From Pedobacter cryoconitis (GTDB taxonomy: Bacteria; Bacteroidota; Bacteroidia; Sphingobacteriales; Sphingobacteriaceae): DNA of 64,000 bases. Location: contig NZ_CP014504.1 in the NCBI RefSeq assembly GCF_001590605.1, forward strand, positions 1,364,001-1,428,000. The letters run 5' to 3'. This document shows, piece after piece, positions 8,986 to 17,716 of this stretch. A program made the translations under genes and the position numbers. Below the pieces are notes generated by a model that worked only from the letters and a program-made list of their open reading frames with translations, searched no databases and was not told the origin of the DNA. Numbering within the stretch: the first letter of the stretch is position 1; each line of letters begins with the position of its first letter.

Positions 8986-10011
8986 ATGGATAAAGCTTTG
9001 AAGATAAGCCGGAAAGAATATATACACAATCTGGAAGCTAAGGAAATCAATCCGATCAGTAGTTTTTTTACCAGTACCGTAGGAAAATTAATCGCAACGT
9101 CAACTATTGCTTTAAGTGCTCAACATGAAATTTATGTCAATCAATGCGAAGTAAATGGTACTCACCTTAAACTCGTATTTACTACAGGGCTTTTTGAATT
9201 TCAAAATATAGAATTGTGTCTTTGTTTACCGCAAGAATGGGAATTAAGGCGCTTTGCTTCTTCTCAGTTCATAGAAGAAACTTTTATAGTTGACTTGTTA
9301 AAAGAGATGACTATAAAAATGGAACGTAAAAAATCGGCATTTCAAATCGTTGAAGGACTTTTTCTTGATCAAAATAAGACACCCTGGAACAAGCTTTCAT
9401 GGGATCAGGAAATTGAAGGTTTAGTTCTTGTTGACTACAATTGGAATAAAAATACTAAGCAAGAGGAGGGCCGGAATGAGGCAGATGAAATCATCACAAT
9501 CTATACTTTAATGCCAGTTTATAAAACTAAAGGTAAAATTAAAGATAAGCTGAATGAAATACTCCTATCAAAAGATCAATTAGGCTGGGAGCAGCTTGCT
9601 TTTCCTTTGAATAAGGCAATAAGACTTCAAAAGATGTTAAATGATGGAGTAACTAACAACAACATGGAGAAAGTTCAGGAGGCAGTGGAGGGAGGTGCAG
9701 AGATTAACAGAGGCTATATAGAAGAGCATTGGCAAATGGGTTTTTATTCAAATCAAACAATTTTAACCCGTGCTTTTGATACTGAAAACGTATCATTGAT
9801 TAAATATCTGGTTGAAAAAGGCGCAGAAGTACCCGTGAATGCACTGGCTTATCTTGGAGGCTGGGGGAAACGGGACATTTTTGAATATCTGATCAGCAAA
9901 GGGGCAGATATTAATGCGGAATCTGTAGGAATGTCGGCGCTGCAGCGTGCAAAATCTTTTAAAAATGCAACAGGTTTTGATGACTTAATCGCTTTAGGTG
10001 CGGTTAACTGA
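8986..10011 (+). CDS. SUFU-like domain protein with C-terminal ankyrin repeats
   Basis: A 341-residue cytoplasmic protein. The N-terminal ~200 residues resemble the suppressor-of-fused (SUFU) domain found in many bacterial proteins of unknown role, including the typical IELCLCLPQEW strand and the later IITIYTLMPVYK segment. Residues about 215-341 form ankyrin-type repeats (NNMEKVQEAVEGGAEIN, NVSLIKYLVEKGAEVP, RDIFEYLISKGADIN, MSALQRAKSF). Both modules mediate protein-protein binding, and bacterial SUFU proteins are sometimes found near polymorphic toxins as immunity-like proteins. It is followed by a tandem repeat and then by two further genes on the same strand. Domain assignment is by eye; the function is unknown. 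Confidence 0.75.
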   Translation: MDKALKISRKEYIHNLEAKEINPISSFFTSTVGKLIATSTIALSAQHEIYVNQCEVNGTHLKLVFTTGLFEFQNIELCLCLPQEWELRRFASSQFIEETFIVDLLKEMTIKMERKKSAFQIVEGLFLDQNKTPWNKLSWDQEIEGLVLVDYNWNKNTKQEEGRNEADEIITIYTLMPVYKTKGKIKDKLNEILLSKDQLGWEQLAFPLNKAIRLQKMLNDGVTNNNMEKVQEAVEGGAEINRGYIEEHWQMGFYSNQTILTRAFDTENVSLIKYLVEKGAEVPVNALAYLGGWGKRDIFEYLISKGADINAESVGMSALQRAKSFKNATGFDDLIALGAVN

Positions 10012-10019
10012 TAATCAGG

Positions 10020-10099
10020 TTTGCTAATAACCAGATTTGCTAATAAGGAAGTTCGCCAATAAGCAAGTTCGCCAATAAGCAAATTTATTAATAATCAGG
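10020..10099 (+). repeat. 16-bp tandem repeat, five copies
   Basis: Immediately after the stop of the SUFU/ankyrin gene, five 16-bp units run head to tail with the pattern TTTGCTAATAAnnAnn. The two central units (10052-10067 and 10068-10083) differ by one base and the outer ones are diverged. A partial copy (ATAATCAGG) precedes the block. Each unit carries TAA or TAATAA, so all frames are closed. Confidence 0.8.
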
Positions 10100-10163
10100 T
10101 TTGAATTGGATTATTCTTATTGCTGATGAAAAGGAATAAACCCAATTACCAATTGAAGAAAAT

Positions 10164-12905
10164 ATGAATGCAATAAAACAATATATAAAAGATAAAAACT
10201 GGCAGGAAATCTTAAATTATACTAAGACTTTAAATGCACAAGAACGTGTTGAAATGATTGCTTATCTGCATACTTTAGATCTTAATATTGATTTAATGGG
10301 TGTTTTACCCGATCAGGTAAAAGACCAGGTTCAGCCTGATTTTTATACTAATAGATTAGCTATAGAAACTACCTTGAATTATGCATTTATTACTTGCACA
10401 AGGACAATACAAGAACTTAAACTAACAGAAAATAATAAGAATGGCTGGGTTCAAAACCCATTGTGGCAGTATTTGAATTCCGGTGTGTTCGGAGCAGGGC
10501 CCTTATTAGAACTGTATAAACTGTTCCCACCAGCATATTTAAATCAAGCGATCAGAGAAGCTTCAAAAGCCCGTTTTCAGAATTTTGATTTTACCATATT
10601 ATGGGACTTATATACGCATGGGCTTATTCCTTTTGAAGAAGAATTTTTTGTAAAGGTATTCTTTACTATTCCCATGTTTAAAAGAAATACGCAAAAAGAT
10701 GCTGATTTTCTGTGGCAGAATCCAGAAGTATTGACAAAAGTTTTTCTTCAGTTTTATAAATATGAGGTTCCAGTTTTAGATACCTCAAAATGGGATACCC
10801 CCAATGGATTTGTTTGTAAAAGAGTAACTGAATTCTGGACAGAAGTATTCCAGTTGCTTTTAGAAAAGGGATATGTATTTAACCGGCTGCTTGTTCAACA
10901 GCTCATGGAGTCACTTTTGAACAATTGGAAAAAACCACAGCTGGATTGGCATATCCGGCTATTGGAGCTTTTGAAAACCACTTCAGCAGAATACTTAAGC
11001 TATCAAAATCTCTTATTTTCCTTACTCAATACCGGAAGCGCAAGTCTGATTAATTTTGCGGTCAAACAAATCCATTTGCTATACAAAGCCGAAAACTTTG
11101 ATGCAGCTGGATTTATAGCTAATATCCCAGCTATTTTTTCAAAAGAGAAAGGGGAGAAATCAATTCTGACGAGCCTGGAAATATTAGATTACTTATTATC
11201 TAAACCTGATTATAAAGATAACGGGATTGCCGAACACTTGTCCTTACTCTTGATACAGCCTGATGTTAAAATCCAGGAAAGAACTGCATTGATGTTGGTT
11301 AAATACACTGATAAAGGATTTTTAAGGGAACTCGTGTCGCCTTATTTAACTAACTTAAAAGACAAACCTAAAACTATTCTTGGCCTGAATACCATATCAG
11401 CAGCTATAAATCCGGAGGTTCACAACCAAGAATCTAAAATTGTTAACCATAAACCTGAAGTCGAACATCCCCGATTAGCAGAAGATATACTGCTTGTCCC
11501 TGTGAATATTCCGTCTACCTGGGAAGAACTGCTTTTTCAGGTAGGGGCTTGTATCAGAACGAAGTCGGCATTAGATATAGACCTGTTTTTCGAAGGATTA
11601 AATCAGTTGCAGGATATCATCCCTTCAGGCTTTGAGAAGCAACTTAAACCGTATGGTAAACAGCTTTTTAACAAGTTCTGGGGAAATGAGGTGATGACTT
11701 GTTTTACTGAGTTCATGGACTATTGGATCAATAAGCAGATGATTGACAACAAGGAGAGTGAAGTTGTGCCATTTTTAAAACATAAGTGCCTGTGGATGCA
11801 GCAAAAGCTGGCCTCCAATAGTTTAGCCTCTGGTAATTCAGTTTCCAATCCTAAAGTACCTTTTCTTTCTACACCTACGCATGCCCCGTTTTATATTCAT
11901 CCCAAAACACTTATTGAACGTCTGCTCCAATATGAAACACAAAAGGTAAAGGTTGAACTTGAGGATTTGATTGTCGCCTGTAACAGAACGCTTTATTCCT
12001 TAGCTGATGAAGAAAGTATCCATTTAGCCAAAACATTAAAAGGGAATTATACGGCCGCAATTCATTACGCGCTTGACATTACTGACCAGGCTGAACTAAA
12101 CGAAGAGTTATTGCCGCTTTGGACACAGCTTACCAGGATAAAACATCCATCTGCTACTTTAAATGTATTCGGAAGTACCAGTGCTAAAGAATATCCAGCT
12201 GTTTGTAAACCTTTTAAGCTCAACTTTAGTGTTGAGATTGATAAAAATGAATATGCTACCTGGTATCGTTTAGCATTAGAAGATAACTGGAACGCTGCGT
12301 GGTTCTATAAAAAGAAAACAACATCTTATCCGTCCCTTTTTTATAATCTGGCTCCATTTAAAGCAGGTTACAGAGAAGAGATTCCTTACCAGATGAGTTT
12401 GACACCCCAATATCTGGAAGCTTTGTTATGCAGATATATTCCCGATACCTCCAGTGGAAATGAGGTCGCAGAACTGGAAGATTGCCTTTATCCACTTCAA
12501 TTTTTGCTGGATCATCAATTGACAATTTATGATAGCGGATGGCTCTATATTGCGGTCTGTTTAGTATTCGAAAAGAAAATTTCCAGGGAGCTGGCTTCGG
12601 AGTACATTCAGCTTTCAATTTTAGGCAAACAGCAAGATTTAACGCTTTTGGCTGAAATAATAGGGAAATTGATCTCACTGAATTTTTCTCCCGTCAATAG
12701 ACTTATAGAATACTTTGATAAGCCTGTGGATGCTATCAAAATAAAAGAATTTCAGCTGTTGGTATTAGAAAGTTGTATTCAGCATTTTGATGCCGGTAGA
12801 TTGCCCGCGAACAGCAAGAAAATTATTGCTTATTATCTGGATTGGTCCAAATCCCTGCATAAGGAAATTGATACTGATACTTTATCAAAATTGAAAAGCA
12901 AATGA
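10164..12905 (+). CDS. Large helical-repeat protein, DUF6493-like
   Basis: A 913-residue protein without signal peptide or membrane segments, rich in amphipathic helices throughout (Leu, Glu, Lys, Asn), as expected for an extended alpha-solenoid. I associate it with the DUF6493 family because of its size and its coupling to a SWIM zinc-finger gene: the ATG of that gene overlaps this stop by four bases (12902-12905). Related gene pairs occur in Bacteroidetes and Actinobacteria, but no biochemical role is known to me. No catalytic motif is visible. Cytoplasmic location and complex formation with the SWIM protein are inferences from the overlap. Confidence 0.7.
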   Translation: MNAIKQYIKDKNWQEILNYTKTLNAQERVEMIAYLHTLDLNIDLMGVLPDQVKDQVQPDFYTNRLAIETTLNYAFITCTRTIQELKLTENNKNGWVQNPLWQYLNSGVFGAGPLLELYKLFPPAYLNQAIREASKARFQNFDFTILWDLYTHGLIPFEEEFFVKVFFTIPMFKRNTQKDADFLWQNPEVLTKVFLQFYKYEVPVLDTSKWDTPNGFVCKRVTEFWTEVFQLLLEKGYVFNRLLVQQLMESLLNNWKKPQLDWHIRLLELLKTTSAEYLSYQNLLFSLLNTGSASLINFAVKQIHLLYKAENFDAAGFIANIPAIFSKEKGEKSILTSLEILDYLLSKPDYKDNGIAEHLSLLLIQPDVKIQERTALMLVKYTDKGFLRELVSPYLTNLKDKPKTILGLNTISAAINPEVHNQESKIVNHKPEVEHPRLAEDILLVPVNIPSTWEELLFQVGACIRTKSALDIDLFFEGLNQLQDIIPSGFEKQLKPYGKQLFNKFWGNEVMTCFTEFMDYWINKQMIDNKESEVVPFLKHKCLWMQQKLASNSLASGNSVSNPKVPFLSTPTHAPFYIHPKTLIERLLQYETQKVKVELEDLIVACNRTLYSLADEESIHLAKTLKGNYTAAIHYALDITDQAELNEELLPLWTQLTRIKHPSATLNVFGSTSAKEYPAVCKPFKLNFSVEIDKNEYATWYRLALEDNWNAAWFYKKKTTSYPSLFYNLAPFKAGYREEIPYQMSLTPQYLEALLCRYIPDTSSGNEVAELEDCLYPLQFLLDHQLTIYDSGWLYIAVCLVFEKKISRELASEYIQLSILGKQQDLTLLAEIIGKLISLNFSPVNRLIEYFDKPVDAIKIKEFQLLVLESCIQHFDAGRLPANSKKIIAYYLDWSKSLHKEIDTDTLSKLKSK

Positions 12906-14248
12906 TGCAGGATTTTGAATATCACTATAAAAGCTCTTCTACCATAGCGATTAAAGGAGCAGACAAGTCTTTTATGCTTGCTCACTGTTCAGAAGTAGAG
13001 AAAGATAATAATATACCCTGTTTTTTTTATGGAAATATTATCAATTCATTTGTTGCTTCAAAATGCTTAAGCGCAATGGCCAAAACCGTTCGTGCTCATT
13101 TTGCAATTACCCCTGATCAGCGGATAAGTCTGCGTGATCCGATTGTTTCTGTAGGCAATGAGCAGTTGCATTTTGAAGCATTTTCTTCTTGTAATAGTGT
13201 ATATGCAAGAATAGATGTGCTTAAAGAAGGCATAGATGGTGAATTTATTCAATCGGGTTGTACCAATGTAGATTTTAACGATGCCACTATAAGAGCCTTT
13301 AATTCAGTTGTGAGAAATGAAAAACTGCTAATTGCTGTGGGGTCCAAAGAAATGCAGGTTATTACTGAAAATGCTTCAACTACAGAGAAGAAAGTAAGTT
13401 TGCCAGACCGGTGGATCAAAGGATTGGGAAATGTGCAGGTTTATTTAGCTCAAATGAATTTGATTTTTAAACTTGACAGAATCCAGGCTATACAATTGTT
13501 TAGAGGTTTGCCAAAGACACCCGTTAAAGTAGCTTACTTTCTTTTAAAGTCAGGTAATACTTATAGTTTCTCTACGCTGCCAAAACCAGGAAGTGTCAGG
13601 ATTGGAGGTATTCATAGAATGGGGCTGATCGAAAACTTATTGATGTTTACTGATCATGTTTCTTTTTATCAAAGTCAGGATCAGCAAAGCATCGCAGTTA
13701 TATTAGATTTTAAAGATATCCGTATGTTATTCTTATTATCTGATGGAGTTTACAGAGGATTTTCAGGAGAAGGAAAAAATCTTGAAAATCTGACTACTGA
13801 AGTTTCTGATGAACTGATATCAACTATTAATCATCAATTCAAAACGAATGAAATCTTTCAGCCAACGCTTATATCTATTGCAAATGATCTTCAATTTCAG
13901 ACCATGGATACTTTGCAGGCTTCCCTTTCCAGTATTGGCTTATTAGGTTATGACTTACACACTAATTCTTATTTTTACAGAAAATTACCGTTTAAATTAT
14001 CCCGGCTTAAAAGCTTGAATCCCAGAATGCAGAGTGCCATTAAGCTAATTAACCAGGGGGATGTTGAAATCTTAGTACAGGATCAAAATAGTATAAAAGC
14101 CCAGGTCAAAGGAAGTTCGGGAGTGATACATACAGTTCTGGGAAAGCAGGATGATTTTCAATGTACTTGTAACTGGTTTACTACGCATCAAAATAAGAGA
14201 GGTTTATGTAAACATATCCTCGCATTAAAAATGAAACTAGATTTATAA
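12902..14248 (+). CDS. SWIM zinc-finger protein
   Basis: A 448-residue protein whose C-terminus carries a SWIM zinc-binding motif, CxCx(n)CxH: FQCTCNWFTTHQNKRG then LCKHIL, about residues 418-443. SWIM domains bind DNA or proteins and occur in nucleic-acid enzymes and Rad51 regulators; the first 400 residues show no family I can name. The start ATG lies inside the end of the preceding 913-residue gene (four-base overlap), so the two are translationally coupled. The gene ends the SUFU/ankyrin, DUF6493-like, SWIM series. Confidence 0.82.
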   Translation: MMQDFEYHYKSSSTIAIKGADKSFMLAHCSEVEKDNNIPCFFYGNIINSFVASKCLSAMAKTVRAHFAITPDQRISLRDPIVSVGNEQLHFEAFSSCNSVYARIDVLKEGIDGEFIQSGCTNVDFNDATIRAFNSVVRNEKLLIAVGSKEMQVITENASTTEKKVSLPDRWIKGLGNVQVYLAQMNLIFKLDRIQAIQLFRGLPKTPVKVAYFLLKSGNTYSFSTLPKPGSVRIGGIHRMGLIENLLMFTDHVSFYQSQDQQSIAVILDFKDIRMLFLLSDGVYRGFSGEGKNLENLTTEVSDELISTINHQFKTNEIFQPTLISIANDLQFQTMDTLQASLSSIGLLGYDLHTNSYFYRKLPFKLSRLKSLNPRMQSAIKLINQGDVEILVQDQNSIKAQVKGSSGVIHTVLGKQDDFQCTCNWFTTHQNKRGLCKHILALKMKLDL

Positions 14249-14262
14249 CCTTCCGGGTTCGA

Positions 14263-14484
14263 AGATTGATAGGGCTTACTCTTGCAGCCTGATCAGTTCT
14301 TCCAATCGTTGGTGCGCGTACAATTCATCATATCAACGATAGTATAAAAACTGCTTCTATTCAATTAACTCCGGCTCATCTTACCCAGCTCGATCAACTG
14401 AGCGCCGTTTCTTTAGGCTATCCGCATGATTTACTAGCTACCGTTCAAAGTCGGCCCTGGCAGATTCGTTTTTCTTCTGAATGA
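14263..14484 (+). pseudogene. Remnant of an aldo/keto reductase gene (C-terminus)
   Basis: The frame ending in TGA at 14482-14484 reads PIVGARTIHHINDSIKTASI and then a segment with LTPAHLTQLDQLSAVSLGYP. This is the recognisable C-terminal cofactor-binding and tail region of aldo/keto reductases (compare PIPGTR...LEEN...L...). The frame is interrupted by TGA at 14290-14292, where the family normally has Trp after Leu-Ala, and upstream homology stops within 30 bases at the end of the SWIM gene. About 70 codons of a roughly 320-codon gene survive, so this is a deletion remnant, not a gene. Confidence 0.7.
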
Positions 14485-14499
14485 ATTACAGGAATGAAC

Positions 14500-15051
14500 T
14501 TATTTCAACTGTTTTCTGATCTGTTTTACTTTTGAATAAAATCCAATACTTTCTTTATCAATAAGGAAATCCATGGTTTGAATAAGTTCTTCTTTAATCC
14601 AGCTATGTTTAATACTTAGATTGGCTAAGATGTTCAGGCAGTGTGACTTAATGGCCACTGGTACTTCTTCGTCTATCAGCCAGCTGAAGACTGTATTCAC
14701 CAGAGCCTCGGTATCATAATTAGCCAGCAACTCTTTTAAAGCAGCTGATGCACTTTTTTTAGTCATTAAAGCCAGAATTTTGCTGTAATGTCTGCGTGCT
14801 GAAAGGTTGTTTTGGGCTGGAAATTTGAACAGAAAATAGGTAGCATGAGGAAAAAATCTGTCCTGATGTAAAGAAAATATGTTTTCTAAAATCCACGCAG
14901 CTCTGAAAGCGATTTGTTCGTCTTGATGAAAAGTTATATCGATGAGTTCTTGTACCGAAAAGGTTTGTTTTCCTGCAATTGAAGCCAGTTTTTGTACTTT
15001 GCTTTTTTGCAGTGTGGTTTTCAACGTATCAATTAAGGAATAGGACAGCAT
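14500..15051 (-). CDS. Conserved hypothetical helical (HEAT-like) protein
   Basis: A 183-residue cytoplasmic protein predicted to be all alpha-helical. Segments such as DEQIAFRAAWILENIF, RRHYSKILALMTKK and VAIKSHCLNILANLSIK have the spacing of HEAT/armadillo repeats, as in many short Bacteroidetes proteins used as binding scaffolds. It is transcribed alone, convergent with the aldo/keto reductase remnant, and shares a bidirectional-looking hairpin with the minus-strand remnant upstream. I do not recognise a named family. Confidence 0.7.
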   Translation of the reverse strand: MLSYSLIDTLKTTLQKSKVQKLASIAGKQTFSVQELIDITFHQDEQIAFRAAWILENIFSLHQDRFFPHATYFLFKFPAQNNLSARRHYSKILALMTKKSASAALKELLANYDTEALVNTVFSWLIDEEVPVAIKSHCLNILANLSIKHSWIKEELIQTMDFLIDKESIGFYSKVKQIRKQLK

Positions 15052-15079
15052 AAGTTAAAAATAGTATTTTTTTAAAAGA

Positions 15080-15128
15080 AAAACCACGCAATAGTGTAAC
15101 TTATAAAGCTGGACAATTGCGTGGTTTT
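15080..15128 (-). terminator. Rho-independent terminator hairpin
   Basis: A perfect 13-bp inverted repeat (AAAACCACGCAAT at 15080-15092 against ATTGCGTGGTTTT at 15116-15128) has A/T tracts on the side needed for minus-strand termination. It follows the thiaminase-like remnant and the acyltransferase gene. Confidence 0.8.
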
Positions 15129-15150
15129 ATAAGCAGTACATTAAAACTTA

Positions 15151-15522
15151 TTATTTGCCATTCAAATAAATGCTGTCTATTTTCTTGCCAATCTTTCTTA
15201 AAGTTACTAAGGCGCCATCGTCTGTAAAACTTACTATCCTGTTAGCCAGAGGATATAATTGAGTATATAAAGGGTCTTTTTCCAGAATCATTGCATCTGT
15301 ATAGTAATCTTTATAAGCTGGAAGTAAATACCTTGGACTATCTCCAGTATCGGGGATTAATGCTAACCGGTAAATCTCAGTACTGACACAGAACCTGATA
15401 AATTTCATTGCATCGTTAAGTTTGGTACCCGATAAGCTGGTATCCAGGCATAAAGCGTCCACCCAACCAATGGGAGTTGAGCCATGATCTGATAATGCCC
15501 ATAGCCTGTGCTTAAGAGCTGG
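15151..15522 (-). pseudogene. 5'-truncated gene remnant resembling the C-terminus of a thiaminase-I/solute-binding protein
   Basis: The longest frame has only a GTG candidate start at 15462, but coding-like sequence continues upstream to a TAG at 15523-15525, reading LWALSDHGSTPIGWVDALCL before the core. The core (MKFIRFCVSTEIYRLALIP, then SPRYLLPAYKDYYTD) resembles the C-terminal lobe of periplasmic solute-binding-fold proteins, and more specifically thiamine pyridinylase-type proteins. The first ~250 residues of such a protein are missing and replaced by the end of the acyltransferase gene, which it overlaps by 11 bases. I interpret it as a deletion junction. The thiaminase assignment is tentative. 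Confidence 0.5.
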
Positions 15523-16672
15523 CTAATATTTTATCTTTTATCCTGAGAAATGGCAACTCAATGCAATATCTCAAGATAACAGCACCTAAAAAGGTTGTTC
15601 CAATACAGAAAATCAATGTTAAGCTACTGTCTTTTTCAAGTCCTGCCTGCTCCAATAGATTTTGGGTCATATGGATCGTGATCTTATGAATCAGGTAGAT
15701 TGAATAAGATAATGCTGCCAGGTGGAAAGTGAATTTTGATTTAAATTTATAAAGTATACAATCCGGGCACACGGCTGAAGCTACGATAGCACCGAAAGCC
15801 AGCGATATCAAAGGAAAGCCAAAAATGGAGCTGTTAAAACTATGCGGATTAATGCAGATAAAACAAGCGCTTAATAAAAGGAGCAGACCAGATAGGAGCA
15901 GCCAGTTTGCATATTTATTTATTGTTTGATAAGCCAGCGGATAAAAAGCAAAGATTGCTGCAATTCCTACGCCGGTTAATAAGCCATCAAGCCGATTGTA
16001 AGTTGGATAATATATATACTTGTACCATATAAATAAAAAACCATCGCTGCTTAAATGTGGTGCAACTAACTGGTTCCAGCTCCATAATCTAAGTGCAAAT
16101 CCTAAGATAAAGAAGCCTGTGAAAATATATACTGATTTTTTACCAAGTTTAAAATATTGGATCAGCAATACTATCAATGGCAATATCAAATAGAATTGTT
16201 CTTCTATGCACAATGACCATGCATGTGTAAAGGTGCCGGTTTTTCTAAGATCAAGATCCAGGTTTAAAGTAAAAGTGAGGTATTGCCAGATTGGAGCAAG
16301 CTGTGCTCTTTCACGGATAACCGGGATAGCCAGATAAAGTATCAATACAACCAGATATGCGGGGATGATCCTGAAAGTCCGTTTGATAAAGAACTCTTTT
16401 AAAGATAAAGGTCTTCCTTTGCTGATTCTCCTGAAAATTTGTCCGGCAATCAGAAAACCACTTAAAACAAAAAACAAGTCAACACCAATCCATCCCAGGC
16501 CAATAATTTCTTCTGGCCAATCCGGATGCGCGAAATTCTGATAATGATAAAAGAAAACTAAGGTAATCGCAAGCGCCCTAAGATGATCCGGGCCTGAAAG
16601 TTGAACAGGGGCAATCGAAATATGATGCATTAAGTTGGGGAAGGGAATATCGTGTTGACAATTTTTTTCCAA
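15512..16672 (-). CDS. Membrane acyltransferase, acyltransferase-3 (OafA/YrhL) family
   Basis: A 386-residue polytopic membrane protein with about ten hydrophobic helices. Family signatures are LRALAITLVFFYHYQNF near residue 31 (His in the first cytoplasmic segment), GVDLFFVLSGFLIAGQIFRR, KRTFRIIPAYLVVL and HAWSLCIEEQFYLILPL. The family transfers acetyl or other acyl groups to extracytoplasmic polysaccharide, O-antigen or small molecules. No substrate is suggested by neighbours: a regulator is divergently transcribed upstream, and the downstream side has been reshaped by a deletion that left a foreign gene remnant against its stop codon. Confidence 0.9.
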   Translation of the reverse strand: MEKNCQHDIPFPNLMHHISIAPVQLSGPDHLRALAITLVFFYHYQNFAHPDWPEEIIGLGWIGVDLFFVLSGFLIAGQIFRRISKGRPLSLKEFFIKRTFRIIPAYLVVLILYLAIPVIRERAQLAPIWQYLTFTLNLDLDLRKTGTFTHAWSLCIEEQFYLILPLIVLLIQYFKLGKKSVYIFTGFFILGFALRLWSWNQLVAPHLSSDGFLFIWYKYIYYPTYNRLDGLLTGVGIAAIFAFYPLAYQTINKYANWLLLSGLLLLLSACFICINPHSFNSSIFGFPLISLAFGAIVASAVCPDCILYKFKSKFTFHLAALSYSIYLIHKITIHMTQNLLEQAGLEKDSSLTLIFCIGTTFLGAVILRYCIELPFLRIKDKILASS

Positions 16673-16732
16673 ATTAAGTCTTTTATACCTAAATCGAACA
16701 TGTTTTTATATTTACGTTTTAGTATTGAAATC

Positions 16733-16775
16733 TATTCCCTTCCTATGGAATAAAAATGCTTTTTCCCTTAAGGAA
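16733..16775. promoter_or_regulatory. Two GGAA/TTCC dyads between divergent genes
   Basis: TATTCC (16733-16738) and GGAATA (16747-16752) form an inverted repeat. A second, TTCCCTTAAGGAA, lies at 16763-16775. Both sit between the acyltransferase and LuxR genes and could be operator sites. This is inference from symmetry only. Confidence 0.3.
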
Positions 16776-16870
16776 TAGCCTGTAATTATTGCCGTTTTTT
16801 TTCCATCTGAATGATAATCTGTATATTGTGGTGTATATTCCACGCAGGTTTGCACAGAATTAACGCTCTC

Positions 16871-17662
16871 ATGAAAACGAACAACAAGCCAACCTGGCTT
16901 GACTATTTGAATGCGCTTAAAAATAGAGGAATCGAAGCTGAACAGTTAAAATTAACAGGCTTTGATGATTTCTTCCTCGCTAATAACTTCGCTCAATCGT
17001 TTTTTATGCATAGTATCCCTTTTATCTATCTATTGGATTACCAAAGTGGCTTATACATTAATATGTCTGAAAACTTCGCAGGCTATAGCGCTGAATGCTT
17101 CCTGAAAGACGGTATTAACCATACCCTGGAAATCTATCAGCAAGACCATTTGAGATTGTTTGATGAAGAGATTTTTCCGGACCGTTTGCGGATTTTGGAG
17201 GAAATAGCACCCGAAGATCATAAAAATCATATATTCTCTTATCAATCTCTGATCAGGAACAGGTACGGTCAACACGAGCACTTTTTACAACGGAACTGCT
17301 TTATCTCAGACGAGGAGCGAAATCCTGTTTATAGCATGGGAATACTGATAAAAATCAATGATTTTGGAGACTATAGCCCCGTTGTGCAAACTGTTGAGCG
17401 GGTTGATACCGGCAGAGAGAAGGAAAATGAACTCATTTGTAAGAAAATTTACTACTTAAATAAAGAAGATCAGATTTTTTCCAAACGTGAAAAAGAAGTG
17501 TTGTCGTGGATGGCTGAAGGCTTAAGCAGTAAGATGATTGCGGATAAGTTATTTGTCAGTGAACATACAGTGATCAACCACCGCAGAAGTATGCAGCAAA
17601 AAAGCAATATGCCTAATGCGATTGCGCTCGTTGGATTTGCAATTAAAAGCGGGATCATTTAA
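16871..17662 (+). CDS. LuxR-family transcriptional regulator with PAS-like sensor domain
   Basis: The protein ends with a GerE/LuxR helix-turn-helix (FSKREKEVLSWMAEGLSSKM then IADKLFVSEHTVINHRR). It is preceded by a PAS-like domain around YLLDYQSGLYINMSENFAGY. I chose the ATG at 16871 (MKTNNKPTW) over the longer frame from 16811, because the extra 20 residues are hydrophobic and unlike the soluble start of this Bacteroidetes regulator group. That gives 263 residues. Proteins of this build bind DNA through the C-terminal helix-turn-helix, and the ligand of the PAS part is unknown. Two GGAA/TTCC dyads upstream could be autoregulatory sites. Confidence 0.85.
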   Translation: MKTNNKPTWLDYLNALKNRGIEAEQLKLTGFDDFFLANNFAQSFFMHSIPFIYLLDYQSGLYINMSENFAGYSAECFLKDGINHTLEIYQQDHLRLFDEEIFPDRLRILEEIAPEDHKNHIFSYQSLIRNRYGQHEHFLQRNCFISDEERNPVYSMGILIKINDFGDYSPVVQTVERVDTGREKENELICKKIYYLNKEDQIFSKREKEVLSWMAEGLSSKMIADKLFVSEHTVINHRRSMQQKSNMPNAIALVGFAIKSGII

Positions 17663-17716
17663 GCAATTTGTCAGGATATCGATATATTTGATATTGCAGT
17701 TAGCAGAATTTAACCT

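Noticed and set aside
16811..16870. Upstream extension of the LuxR regulator with 20 hydrophobic residues.
   Set aside because: The regulator is soluble and a better ATG at 16871 starts a normal N-terminus; the extension is probably untranslated.
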